Part shown: piece after piece, positions 53,749-64,000 of the stretch | Layout of the letters: every line of letters begins with the position of its first letter | How positions within the stretch are numbered: position 1 is the first letter of the stretch | Assembly: GCF_901000735.1 (NCBI RefSeq) | Contig: NC_081545.1 | Span: forward strand, 35,581,634-35,645,633 | Length of the DNA: 64,000 bases | Direction of reading: 5' to 3' | Source: Corylus avellana | Lineage: Eukaryota; Streptophyta; Magnoliopsida; Fagales; Betulaceae | The notes under the pieces: model-generated | The model's input: the letters and a program-made list of their open reading frames with translations, nothing else | Told to the model about the DNA's origin: nothing | The model's database searches: none | Program-made: the position numbers and the translations under genes

Positions 53749-56465
53749 TCAACTGTTTTGCTGGGCTTCCTCTACTTTCTTCCTCAAAAGGGATATTACT
53801 TGGGCTGGCTCAGAAGCTCCAAACACTGAACTTCCAGCGACAATACAGTTTGCTCCGGCTGCAGCTGCTACGTCAATAGTTGAAGGCCCTAAACCGCCGT
53901 CAACCTGCAAAAATAAAGCAGCTTTTCAATTAGTTGTCACTTAAAAATTCCTCATTATAACAGGATTCTATTAGCTATGCTGAACAAATAGACAACAAAA
54001 TATGCAAATAACCATGAGACAATTTTTGAAAAAAGAAATCTCCAATAAATCCCAGAAGACGATCAGTTATAATGACTTGCCAGCAGAAAGTTACAAATAG
54101 CAAACAAGAGATTGACTCACCTCTATATCAAGTGTTGGGTACTTCTTTCTCAGCACACGGACCTAGACAAGAAAAGTAGAGAATTAGTCATGGGAATGAA
54201 CGAGAAATGCCAGTCACAGAAGAGCTAAAACTCTATCAAAACCTTCTCCATCGTCTCTGGCATGAACTTTTGTCCACCAAATCCAGGTTCGACAGTCATT
54301 ACAAGGACCATTTCCACAGGGTTTTCACCTTCAATCTGTGGATCAAGGGAAAAACTATCATCTTATCAATTTAGAAGTCAACAAAAAAGTATTTACTAAT
54401 ACTAAATTATACACAGAATACCAGAAACCTTGTATCACCATGATTTAGCTTATTCTACACAATACTAAACCTAGCTGAACAATCTGAGAACATGAGAATC
54501 AGAGGAAAGCATACCAGAGGAAAAACTTCTTCAATGGGCGTCCCAGGCTTTAATGACACCCCAGGCCTCATGCCCTTCGACTTAATTTGTTGGACTAGTT
54601 CTTGCCAATTTTCTGCAAGCACCATGAGACTCCTTTGTCAAAAAAGAAAAAACAATCAAAGAATAAAATAAGTAAAACTAAATAAAGCAAAAACAACATG
54701 TCAGACATCATAACCCACCTTTGGATACCTCAACATGAAATGTAAAACCAGAAGCACCAGCTTTTCCCAAAGGTTCAACATAATCAAGAGGATTTGTGAC
54801 CATGAGGTGGCAATCAAGATAGGCCCTGTAAGAGATGAAAATCAAAACTTCATTTAGCTATGGTGGTAAACTTGCGCCCAAGAAAATTTGATTCCAAAAA
54901 TTTTAAGTGAAGGCAAAAAAGGTGTTACGTTGTGTGCTTTCTCAAACTCTGAATGACTGGAGCACCAATGGTTAGATTTGGCACAAAGTGCCTGCGGAAG
55001 AGTGGAAAAAAAATAATGTTAAGCAATTCACCAGTTACCAATGGGAAATAACTAGATAACATGCATTTATAGATGATACAAGACATTTCTTGTGTCTCAT
55101 CCGCAAGTATCCAATCATCATTAGCAACAAAGGCCAGTAAATGAGCATAATATGGACTTGAGAACCATCCAAGATACACACTAATAATTCTGAATTCAGG
55201 CCAGACAGTTCCTTTGCTGTTGAACAAGGTCAAGTGCCTATCTAACTTTCATACTGTTTCTTGACAATTTATTACAAAAAACAAAAAAACAAAAAAGGCC
55301 TAATCTCATAATGTTTTGCAAAAAAAAATCCAAATGTCTTGACCCACGATCCCACTTCATGTTACATTTTTAAGAGAGGCATCCCATCTAACAATCTTCC
55401 CTCTTCTTCAGAATATAATACCCTCTAGATCCCAGCATATAGAGAACCCACATTCTCTCTGCTATATAAAGCATAGCCCTCACATCATTCACAATCACAA
55501 ACACCAAAATTAGACAATTGCATAGGAGAGGTATCAACATGCCTGACCACAACCGGGCAGTAACCCTCCATTCTGCCTGAAACTCGTCCTCAATATGGAT
55601 CTAATTTCACTTCATGCTCTGCATTCTTTATGTCTTTTGGTCTGCCACCAGAACTTGGTGGAACCATCAAGATATGTGGCAGCCGTATTCACCGACGCCT
55701 CCTCGGACATAGTCGGACAAGCCACTCCATGTCCTAAAAGTCTTCGACAAGTACCATTAAGAGTATTGCACACAAAAGTCAATGTTTTCTCTTTTAGGTA
55801 AGTAAGTTATTAAATCACCAATTATTTCAAAAACTTAAACTACTAAAAAATGATAAATTTAATCATTTAACCAATATCCTAACACTCTTCTCAACAAGTG
55901 ATGTAGATTATAGAGTAAAGGTTTAAACCTAAGACCGTAACTTTAATATCACGTTAGATAATTGATTAACAACAACAACAAAGAAAGAATTTACAAGCAC
56001 TAATCTACGATATATTAGGAACCAATTAGGTACGATTACACGTAAAATACCACAAACAAACTTCCTTAAAATACAAAAGTTCATGCCTTGAAACCAATAA
56101 TTGTACCCAAATTTAAGACACAAACACACGCAATTAAGTAAACGTTTGAACAAAAATTCATTACAGAAAAAAAAAAAAAAAAAAAAAAAGGAAAATAAGC
56201 GAAATTCGAAACCCCAAGACTTGAATCCAATTCGAACAAAGGCAATGAAAAATACCCATCCTGCAAATGAACCGAAATAGATATCAGTTAGTGTAGAACT
56301 ATAATCATTTCGTTAGAATCGACGATTATATTAATCGAATTGTAGTACCATGATGTCCATGTGGAGCCAATCGGCGCCACAGCTGAGCATGCGGTGAGCC
56401 TCAGAGGCCAAATTGGCGAAGTCCGATGAGAGCATAGACGGTGCTATTTTTGCCGACACACCCAT
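53749..56465 (-). CDS. RPE: Ribulose-phosphate 3-epimerase, cytosolic type (copy B)
   Basis: Same eight-exon structure as copy A: 56349-56465, 56256-56260 (5 nt), 54929-54991, 54719-54825, 54515-54612, 54243-54335, 54121-54162, 53749-53904. These give 226 residues with all metal ligands (His35, Asp37, His68, Asp177) kept. The only protein difference I noticed is Tyr to Phe in the EEVYPL segment. Intron 2 is longer (1264 against 772 bp) because of about 467 bp at 55564-56030 that copy A lacks. Both copies look functional. Introns from about 54.4 kb upward differ more than the peptide-gene half does, as expected for two haplotypes. Confidence 0.95.
55564..56030. other. Insertion (or copy A deletion) in epimerase intron 2
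   Basis: Copy A passes directly from GGGCAGTAA to TACGATTACACG; copy B has 467 bp between them. No terminal repeats or target duplication seen, so its nature is open. Confidence 0.6.
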
Positions 56466-56671
56466 TTCTTGGTTTCGGATCCGACGATTGTTCTTCGGCT
56501 ACCTCGGACTCTAACAGAGACTTGGAGATTGAGATCGCGGGGTTGGTGGCACTTGATTAGAAATTCGCGGGGCTGGTGGCACTAGATTAGAAATGCGGCG
56601 TCGTTTTGACGGCAGATGATTTTTGACCTTTCGAACTGTCCGTGCTTGTTTACCTAAATTTTCCTTCACCT

Positions 56672-57352
56672 AGAGGTGGGCACGGGTCAGAGCGGGTCGG
56701 TTTTTGGGCATTTTTGTACCCAACCCGCACTCCTCATGTAGTAAAATTGGTACCCGTAACCCGGTTTTAATGGACAGTACCCGCCAGGTCTCAGGATTTG
56801 CGGGGCGGGTTTGGCGGGTTTTGCTGGTCGGATCAGGTAATCTTCTTCTTCGTTCCTTTTCTCTCCCCTGCGTCTCTCTCTTCCTCTCGGCTTCCCCTCT
56901 CTTCTTCTTCTTCTATCCAGCGTCTCTCTTCCTCTCTTCTCTCCCTTTTCTTCTCTTCTCTCCTTTGTTTCTCAAATCCTCTCTAGATCTGTTCGTGACT
57001 GCGTGCAACTTGAGGAAAGAAAGAGAGATGGGGTTTTGGGGTTGGCGGTGGGAAGAGGAAGAAGATTAAGAGTAAAGATGAAGAGAAAAAAATGAAAAAA
57101 GAAGAAGCTGCAGAGAGAAGAAGACGGCTAGGAAGCAGCGTGAGTTAGTGTGGTGTCACATGAGTACAGGGTTTTTTTCCTTTTAATTGCTGATCAGCAG
57201 GGCGGAGCGGAGCGGGGCGCGTACCCACTGCCTACAATTTTTTTATACCCAAAACCTGACCCGTGCCTGCACGAGTTGGAAGAAATTCAACCCGTTTCCA
57301 AAAAAGAAAAACCCAGATCCGGGCAGATCAGGGCAGGTTTTGCCCACCTCTA
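56672..57352. mobile_element. hAT-like non-autonomous element (copy B)
   Basis: Ends TAGAGGTGGGCACGGG and TGCCCACCTCTA. Corresponds to 23808-24855 without the nested MITE. It has a C/T-rich stretch (about 56840-56990) and no transposase. Confidence 0.55.
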
Positions 57353-58059
57353 CCTATAATTAGGTATTTCAAATGATGTGGACCATGTGGTCTTCAATTA
57401 GAAGGAATGCTAGGCTTACAAACAAAGTTTACAGAAAAAATTTTACAAATTGATGTAGCACAATCTGATTAGATATAAAATAAGTTTAAATTTTGAAAAA
57501 CTTAATCATGTTGTGCCACAGTTTGTAAAAGTTTTTCCATAAAATTTGTTTCTAGGCATAGCACTCCCCATTAGAATTATATAAATTTCTTTGGGATTGA
57601 GTTTAATAAATTTTCTTCAATTTAATCTATAAAATTCACATATGTTTGGTTAATATATGATAAATTCACTTATGTGCCTCTCGGCCCTTCTTCTCATAAA
57701 ACAGTTTTGAGAGAAGGAGGGAGCATAGAGAATAACTTCAATTCGGTTGTGGCAAAAAACCCTCATTTTCTGCCCACCAATGTAAATGTGACACCTCAGC
57801 ATGGAACAAGTTAAGAAAATAAAACCAAAACACCAGATTATTTCTTCATCCCCTCCACACCTCAGACGCACAGCACCCTTCACAACCATCACCGCCCGCC
57901 GCCGCCTGGTCCCACCGGTGCTGCCCATCTCAAATTGCGCCGCCGCCACGCAGTCCCGACCATCACTGCTCAGATCTACCGAGAAGAGAGAGAGATGGAG
58001 AGAGACTGAGAGAGAGGGAGAGAAAACCCACACAAAGCCGAGAAGGGCGGCGCTGGGGT
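57353..58059. other. Intergenic
   Basis: AT-rich, then GC-richer from 57840. The frames here are compositional and no family is recognised. Confidence 0.35.
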
Positions 58060-58400
58060 GGTCAGGGAGCCTCCCCATGGCCTGGGGGTGGCCTGCGCGG
58101 CCAACTCGTGGCCTGGGGAGCCACCCCGGGCGGGTATCTCTCGCCCTCTCTCTGTCTCTCTCCGGTTGCTCTGACCATGGGGTGGCTCGCGCCACCCCAA
58201 AATGTTGTTGAGGGTGGCCGGCGTGCCACCCCAGCAAGATCTGGTGTGGCGCGGGCCACCACAGGGCCTATGGGGTGGCTCGCAGCCACCCCAGATCTCT
58301 GGGGTGGCCTCGCGCCACCCCCAGCGGTGGCTGGGGTGGCCGCGAGACACCCCAGACAAATCTAGGGTGGCTCCCGCTGCCACCCATGGCCACCGGCCAC
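58060..58400. repeat. GGGGTGGC...GCCACCCC stem-loop array, largest copy
   Basis: About eight successive short inverted repeats such as GGGGTGGCTCGCGCCACCCC (58181-58200) and GGGGTGGCTCGCAGCCACCC are spaced 20-45 bp apart. Loops are 3-6 bases. This is the most regular of the four arrays in the window. Open frames through it on both strands are by-products of composition. Confidence 0.75.
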
Positions 58401-61400
58401 CCCTCTTGGGTGGTTGCTTCTCCTGACTTGGGACTTCAATTTTTATTTATTTTTTATTTTTAAAGATTAATAATATTTTAAATTAATAATCAGATATAGT
58501 TGTGTTTATTTTGTAAACTTAAGTTTGATAGGATTGGGTTAGGTGGCAACTTCTTATTGGTGGCAAAAACCTCCTCCTTTTTGCCACGACCGAACAGCAG
58601 CTCCTCTCGGGAGCATATATGCTCCCTCTCCTTCCCCTTCTGCTCATCGCTCCTATCTTTTTTTTTCTTTTCTTTTTTCTTTTTTTTTTTAATGTTTGTA
58701 GGTGTTCTCCAACCAGATCAGCAACTTTGCCCTCGTGTTGTGCCATTCATCTCCCCCCAACCGTTGTTGCTACTTCCTAGTTGTTTGTTTGTGTTTTTTG
58801 TTTTGAATAATTTATTTTCTTTAGATCTACCCTCATGAGTAACAAGGAATAATTAGGTGTGAAAGATTGTTTCTCACGGTCTGGATAATTAAGTGTGAGG
58901 AGTTAATCTCTCACTGCTGATTTAAATAAAATTTGTTAGAAAATTTGGCTACCCATGTCTTAGATATAATCTGCTCGGAGTAGATCTATTCTTTAACTAT
59001 ATTTATACATGGTTTAGCGGAAGATTGAAGTCATAGATAGCAGCTGGTTGTAAGAATTTTTGTTTGTATCTATGACTTTGTAACCTCATAGTATGTGACT
59101 ATAATTTTTGCATAGTTTTATACTTTGTGATGTAAGAACTTTTTGCTCGTTATTTTTAATCAATAAAATCTTTAGATTTCTGTTTTAAAAAAAAAATCAC
59201 AAGTTTCAACGAAAAGTGAAGAAATAATTAACTAACTTTATCTTTCAAAAAAAAAAAAAATGCCCACTGTCTTCTTATTAATGTCACCCTACGACCACGT
59301 AGGACCACTAAATTTAGTGGGGGCAACCACCATATTGGCATATTCTATAACTACCATGGTGATTGCGACTATTCCAATAACTCCGAGACTAGTGAGACCC
59401 TCTCCTCATCTGGCAATTGAGACGTATAATATATCATTCTCTAATTTTCTTTCTATTTTTTCACTTTTCAAAAAAATAGACGTATAATCTAAGCTTCGCT
59501 TTCTAGAGTAGGCCTGGCCCATATTTTGGGAACTACGGGCCAAGCAATCTGTTAACTCAGGCTTATAAGTTATAACAGACAAATCCAAATTATACATTAA
59601 AAAAAAAAAAAAAAAAATTGAAACTGTTGAGACTAAATAATATAAATAAATCTTTTAAGGGACATGGAAAACCATGAGAAGGAAGCAAGGCCACGTGGAC
59701 GTCGCATCCCATATGAAAATTTTCTTTATTCCAAGATATCATTGAGTGATTAATTCCGTTTTCCAAATGCTTACAAAGAAAGAATAATGCCACCTATCAT
59801 ACTTTTTTATTTTTTTTATTTTGCTAACATGATAATACTAATAGCCCTTTTGATTTCTTTCTAGTAATATTATATATTAAACTTTTATTTTGTTTTTATC
59901 TTATATTTTACTAATCCTTTATTTTACATCAATAAAATAGGATAAAAATTATAATATATAGTTTTTTTTATTAATTAGTTAAGAAACTGATTGACTCGAT
60001 CATTGGCTATTGGCAGCCGGCAGGTATTCTTGTGGGCTACACCGTTTAAAGCTACAAGACACCACATTTATTCTTTGGGTGAGAATCGTTAAAAATGATT
60101 TATTATACTTTTTTATAGTTTGGCCTTAAGCACAAGCAGACCAGTAGTGGCTTCACATCTTCCACCTCACCCTTCTTTACTTTCGTGGACAATGGCCCCC
60201 CACAGCTATCCCCAGCCCATGTGTCTCTCACAAGATTTTCTTTTCCTTTCGCTGGACTTTAGCTGGTGCAATATTTGATTTTTCTCTCCCATTGGTAAAC
60301 ATTTGAAATAATAATAATTAATTAATTATTTCGGTCTATTAAATGGGTATGACATATTTTTAAGACAAAAGATTGTATTAAAAAAATTTACTCTGACAAA
60401 TAAGATTTTGTCTGATTAGACCCTGAAGACTTTGATGGCCAAAAAAAACTGCAATGATTTTCACTTTGGCCAATTCTTGAGAGATTGTATTGTAGTCATT
60501 ATCAGTATATGTAATTTCCAAAACCAAATTGACCACATTTTTTTGTTGAATAGTTGGATAAGATTAACACTTGGATTTTGTAAGAAAACTGAGAACCTTC
60601 TTGTTTGTGTGCTGAAAAGTATCTCACAAAGGATCCCCGGCCACTGCCACTGGATTATGACATGCAAACCGCCCTTTCATTTTCTGCCAATCGATTCACT
60701 TGGGTCTGTGTTAGGTAGTTTAGTAGTGATCAGGGCTCATAGAAGTCAATCTGCGCATTCAATTTTCCTTTGTTAAGGTAAAGCTGACATATATTTCTAC
60801 CTACCTTTTAATTAATCAAGTTGCTTTAATTTTACAAATATTTGACAGATTTAAGAGATAGGGGTTATGAAACTCACCCACCTTAGGAAGATAGACTCAA
60901 CTCTCTAGGTTTCTCGAGATATATAGGTTTTACAGCCTGCTCTTATCCATTTTATGAGATTCGAACAACCTAATTTTTAGTAAATTCTTATCCATTGAGT
61001 GTAATGTCTTAGGATCGAGATTGCATGCAATACTTAAAATATTACACGCAATGCAATAGCGTAATATGGACCGTTTATTTAAAATATCAGCCCAAAACAA
61101 TAACGCATAGAAGAGAAAAAGGGTGTACAAGCCCCATTAATATAGGCTATAGCTATTGTGTGGCCAAACCACTCTCAAATAGTAGAGGCGGAACTACTTC
61201 CTCCCAAAAAAATAAATAAAATTTTTTCAACATTATATATTTTTTTATGAGATAACTACTTGAAAATGAATTGTTACCCCCTCTCCTCTCCCATGAAATA
61301 AAAGCATTCCTTTTAATTCCCCTACTTAAGATTTTACTCCTTTTTTTTTTTTTTTTTGTGTGTGTGTGTGTGAAACAAACAACCTCTTTTAACAGATCCT

Positions 61401-62200
61401 AAATGTTACTGCAATTAGAATAATTTATGAAGTCAATATCCAAGTACTAAAAAGGAAAATAAAGATTGAAAAGAGAAAGAAAGGGAGATAGATACCAAAC
61501 CCTTCTGTTTTTCTAACTTCAATTTGTTCACATTCAAAAGAAAAGTAACCAATGGACCGTCTTCTATTACTATACAAGTTCATTTGCTAGGACCCATCTT
61601 CATACATTCTTAACTCTTACTACAAACTTGGTCCATGTTCAACTAGTTACAGCAAATATTACGGCTCTATTTGTTAATTTTTTTTTTTATATAGTGTTTT
61701 TTTTTTAAAAAAAAAATATTTTAATGTGACATAAATATAAAAGTAATTTAATTTGAGAGATTTGTAAGTTTTTCTTAGTCGCTTTTTAACGTTTTTATTA
61801 TTTATTAAAAAAAAAGAGTGTTATCCTCTTGATATAAAAGAAAGTTAGTTAATCTGTTGGTTAATTCCATCATTTTCAATTTTATGTGCTTATAGTCTCA
61901 ATCACATCTCCCAAAATTTGTCTTTTATAATGAAAAAAAGAAAGAGATTAGTGGGGACATGATTGAAGGTTGAAACGTCTACTTCTTTGCTATAAATTAA
62001 TCTTCCAATTAGTTTCATGCCTCTTGTCAATTAGACTCATTATTTATGCCACGGCATTGTGGAATTCGTGCATCATGATTCATGTCTTTCTTTTCTTCAT
62101 TTTTGTTTTTTTTTTTTTTTTTTCATAACAAAGTGTTTCTTCAATTTAATATATTAAATTGATATTTATCTTTAAAATACTGAAAATTAAATACTCTAAT
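58401..62200. other. Gene-poor AT-rich region
   Basis: I see no supported gene. Homopolymers at 58655-58690, 59600-59618 and 61341-61357, and a (TG)n stretch near 61358-61371. Short frames (for example 60432-60776) have no recognisable family. Confidence 0.45.
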
Positions 62201-62210
62201 GATAGCTATT

Positions 62211-62329
62211 ATTATTATTATTATTATTATTATTGGACATGTCTGCACAAGAAAGGGGAGGGGGATTCGAACTAGTAACCTCCGCTTCATTAGGCGCGGT
62301 CTCTGCTGATTAAGCTACCTCTTGAGGAC
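62211..62329 (-). mobile_element. Short tRNA-derived SINE with (ATT)n tail
   Basis: On the minus strand it carries an A-box-like GGTAGCTTAATC (62308-62319) and B box GTTCGAATCC (62263-62272), then a tail of ATT repeats (62211-62234). It is flanked by the 10-bp duplication GATAGCTATT (62201-62210 and 62330-62339). Only about 120 bp long, so a very short SINE. No acceptor stem closes, so it is not a tRNA gene. Confidence 0.75.
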
Positions 62330-62629
62330 GATAGCTATTAATTTAATATATTAAGTTAAAATAATTTACTCTATACCAATTTAAAGGAAATATATATATA
62401 TTAAATACCTTTTCAGCCCCCAGTGTTTTAACGATTTTATTTTTTGCTCTCTCGGTTTTAATTCATATCATAAATGGTACTTAGGTAATGGCAAAAAATG
62501 AAAATGGTACCGTCATCTAAATTCCGTCCAAAAGTTGACAGAAAGTTGACAGAAAGTCATACAAAAATCAACATGTATCTATATACTAATTAAAATATAA
62601 ACTTAAAATTAAAAAAATTAGGATTGGCC

Positions 62630-62662
62630 CGTAGGGGTGGTCGAACGACCCCTAGCCCTAAG
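62630..62662. repeat. Single GGGGTGGTCGAACGACCCC hairpin
   Basis: An isolated member of the stem-loop family, extended by TTGGCCC / GGGCCAA further out. Confidence 0.6.
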
Positions 62663-62702
62663 GGCCAATTTAAAAAAAAAAAAAAAAAAATTAGGGCCAG
62701 CC

Positions 62703-62844
62703 AGTGTTGGTTTGTAGTCTGCTATCAAGGGTTTAGGGCCACCCCTTTCCCCAGTGTTGGTTTGTACAGTGTTGGTTTGTAGTCTGCTATCAAGGGTTTA
62801 GCGCCACCCCTTTCCCCAGTGTTGGTTTGTAGTCTGCTATCAAG
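62703..62844. repeat. Tandem repeat, about 2.5 units
   Basis: AGTGTTGGTTTGTAGTCTGC begins units at 62703, 62768 and 62818. The first unit is extended by a 15-bp partial copy; the third is cut short. Confidence 0.85.
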
Positions 62845-62911
62845 TAGTTGGGCAAACTTCAGCCTTACTTTAGTCAAATTTCGACTATGTTTGTTAATTT
62901 ATTTTTGAGAG

Positions 62912-62949
<38 letters not shown>

Positions 62950-63526
62950 GTGTTATGGTATAACATAAATATGTAAAGTATTTTTACTCTTAACAGATTC
63001 TTGTCTGCCGGCTGAAGGGACACATGCAAGATTTTTAGTCTTTGTGGTTTTTTCTTTTTTCTTTTTTTTTTCAATCCAGAGAACATTAAAAAAAAAAAAA
63101 AAAAAAAAAAATTCCAACAAATGATGTCATTTATGCTAAAGTTGGTAAAGCATGGGATTCAAAGTTGTGGAATGGATTCAAAGTACCACTAAGTCCTTGA
63201 GCACCCTTTTTTTTTCTTTTTTTTTTTTTATTTGGCTACGATGTATTTCTTTGACCACTGATTGGTGGGAATTTATTTGCCATTATTTATTAGTCATGCA
63301 TATAATTGCCACATGATTAATGTTGGTATAGATTAGGCTGTCCGTTATTCATGCGAGAGGCTGCGATCAACCTTTTGCGTTTTGACCATGGCGTGTCTCA
63401 CGCTCAAGCGTGTTAGGCCAATGCCAGTGAGCCTCTCAAGTCCTAGCTGTCTTCCTTTGACAATCCCAGGCTCCTAGCAGCCATGCTCATTGGTTTCTTT
63501 TCTTTTTCTTTTTCTTTTTTTGTTTT
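62845..63526. other. Low-complexity spacer
   Basis: Long T and A runs (62918-62942, 63088-63110) and no gene. Confidence 0.4.
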
Positions 63527-63818
63527 TGTTTAAGGATATAAATTATATAAAGGTTAATTTTGTATTCCTTAAATCAAGAAATTTTTTTTTTTTATTAGAG
63601 GAATTTAAATAATATTTGTTAACCTAATTTAAGGTATATGTTTATATTTCAAATATTTTAAATCACATGAAAAGTTCTATAAATAAAGTTGTGTACTCAA
63701 TTCAATAATTAAGGAAAGATGTAGCTATGTATAAGGCTGAACCACCTTAATCTCCGTCTCTTTCCTATATTTTATATCTCATTATTATTATTTCACTTTA
63801 TATTTATCGTGTTTCTAT
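63527..63818 (+). mobile_element. LTR related to the solo LTR at 4503
   Basis: Begins TGTTTAAGGATATAAAT, has CTATAAATAAAG (about 63677) and GGCTGAACCACCTTAATCTC, and ends near GTGTTTCTATCC. It matches 4503-4795 in order with many differences. No clear target duplication was found. What follows to the window end is unassigned and might be internal element sequence. Confidence 0.55.
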
Positions 63819-64000
63819 CCTTCTATATGACTAGATTTATTTCATATTTGGTGTAAATTTATCCTCGGCCTCTCATATTCCGATATTGGCTTAATTTGAA
63901 ATTTAACTTAATAAATTCAGAGTAAAAGTTTGTGTTGGTTGATTTCCTTAAAAAAAAAAATATGTTATGTGAACTTGGACTTGGATTTGTGACGTTCTAT

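Noticed and set aside
58062..58426. Several open frames through the 58 kb GC-rich array
   Set aside because: Same reason: composition of the GGGGTGGC array keeps frames open on both strands.
62211..62329. tRNA gene suggested by B box GTTCGAATCC
   Set aside because: No acceptor stem, an ATT-repeat tail and a flanking duplication; a SINE.

Overview
The window is nuclear DNA of a flowering plant. It has GT-AG introns, a Ty1/copia retrotransposon, many small transposon relics, AT-rich spacers with long A/T runs, and plant-specific gene families (DUF247, LysM receptor-like kinase, calmodulin-like). The style suggests a woody, heterozygous eudicot; I cannot name the species. Two runs of exactly 100 N (18545-18644 and 25133-25232) mark scaffold gaps.

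Layout. (1) 1-18.5 kb: a plus-strand tandem array of four DUF247 (UPF0481) genes. One is cut by the window edge, two are decayed (1400-2678, 4869-6117), and one has an intact reading frame split by a Ty1/copia element (10668-11637 plus 17884-18194; element 11638-17878, target duplication GCTCT). A solo LTR, a large inverted repeat and GC-rich hairpin arrays lie between them. (2) 18645-25132, between the gaps: a contig with a cysteine-rich secreted peptide gene and a cytosolic ribulose-phosphate 3-epimerase gene, both minus strand. It is a near copy of 51010 to about 57.7 kb. (3) 25233-27432 repeats 16328-18544 (copia end plus DUF247 tail). Together these suggest the middle contig is an alternative haplotype wrongly placed between two contigs that really overlap. 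(4) 28-35 kb: an intronless calmodulin-like gene at 31009, a relic of a LysM-kinase 3' end, a SINE and a Ty3/gypsy reverse transcriptase fragment. (5) 35388-45800: a 14-exon MIRO GTPase gene. (6) 46871-48913, minus strand: a LysM receptor-like pseudokinase, tail to tail with MIRO. (7) 49.3-64 kb: a small LTR element with a nested retroposon, the second copy of the peptide and epimerase genes, then gene-poor DNA with repeats.

The genes do not form one pathway. MIRO handles mitochondrial positioning, the epimerase the cytosolic pentose phosphate pathway, the LysM protein probably chitin-type perception, and the calmodulin-like protein calcium signalling. The most unusual signal is in the copia element. 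The 14 bases where the primer-binding site should be (12491-12504) match no tRNA 3' end I recognise. They are the exact reverse complement of 14 bases inside its own LTR (12320-12333), which is the geometry expected of self-primed reverse transcription. A second notable point is a 5-nucleotide exon next to the active site of the epimerase gene, present in both copies.
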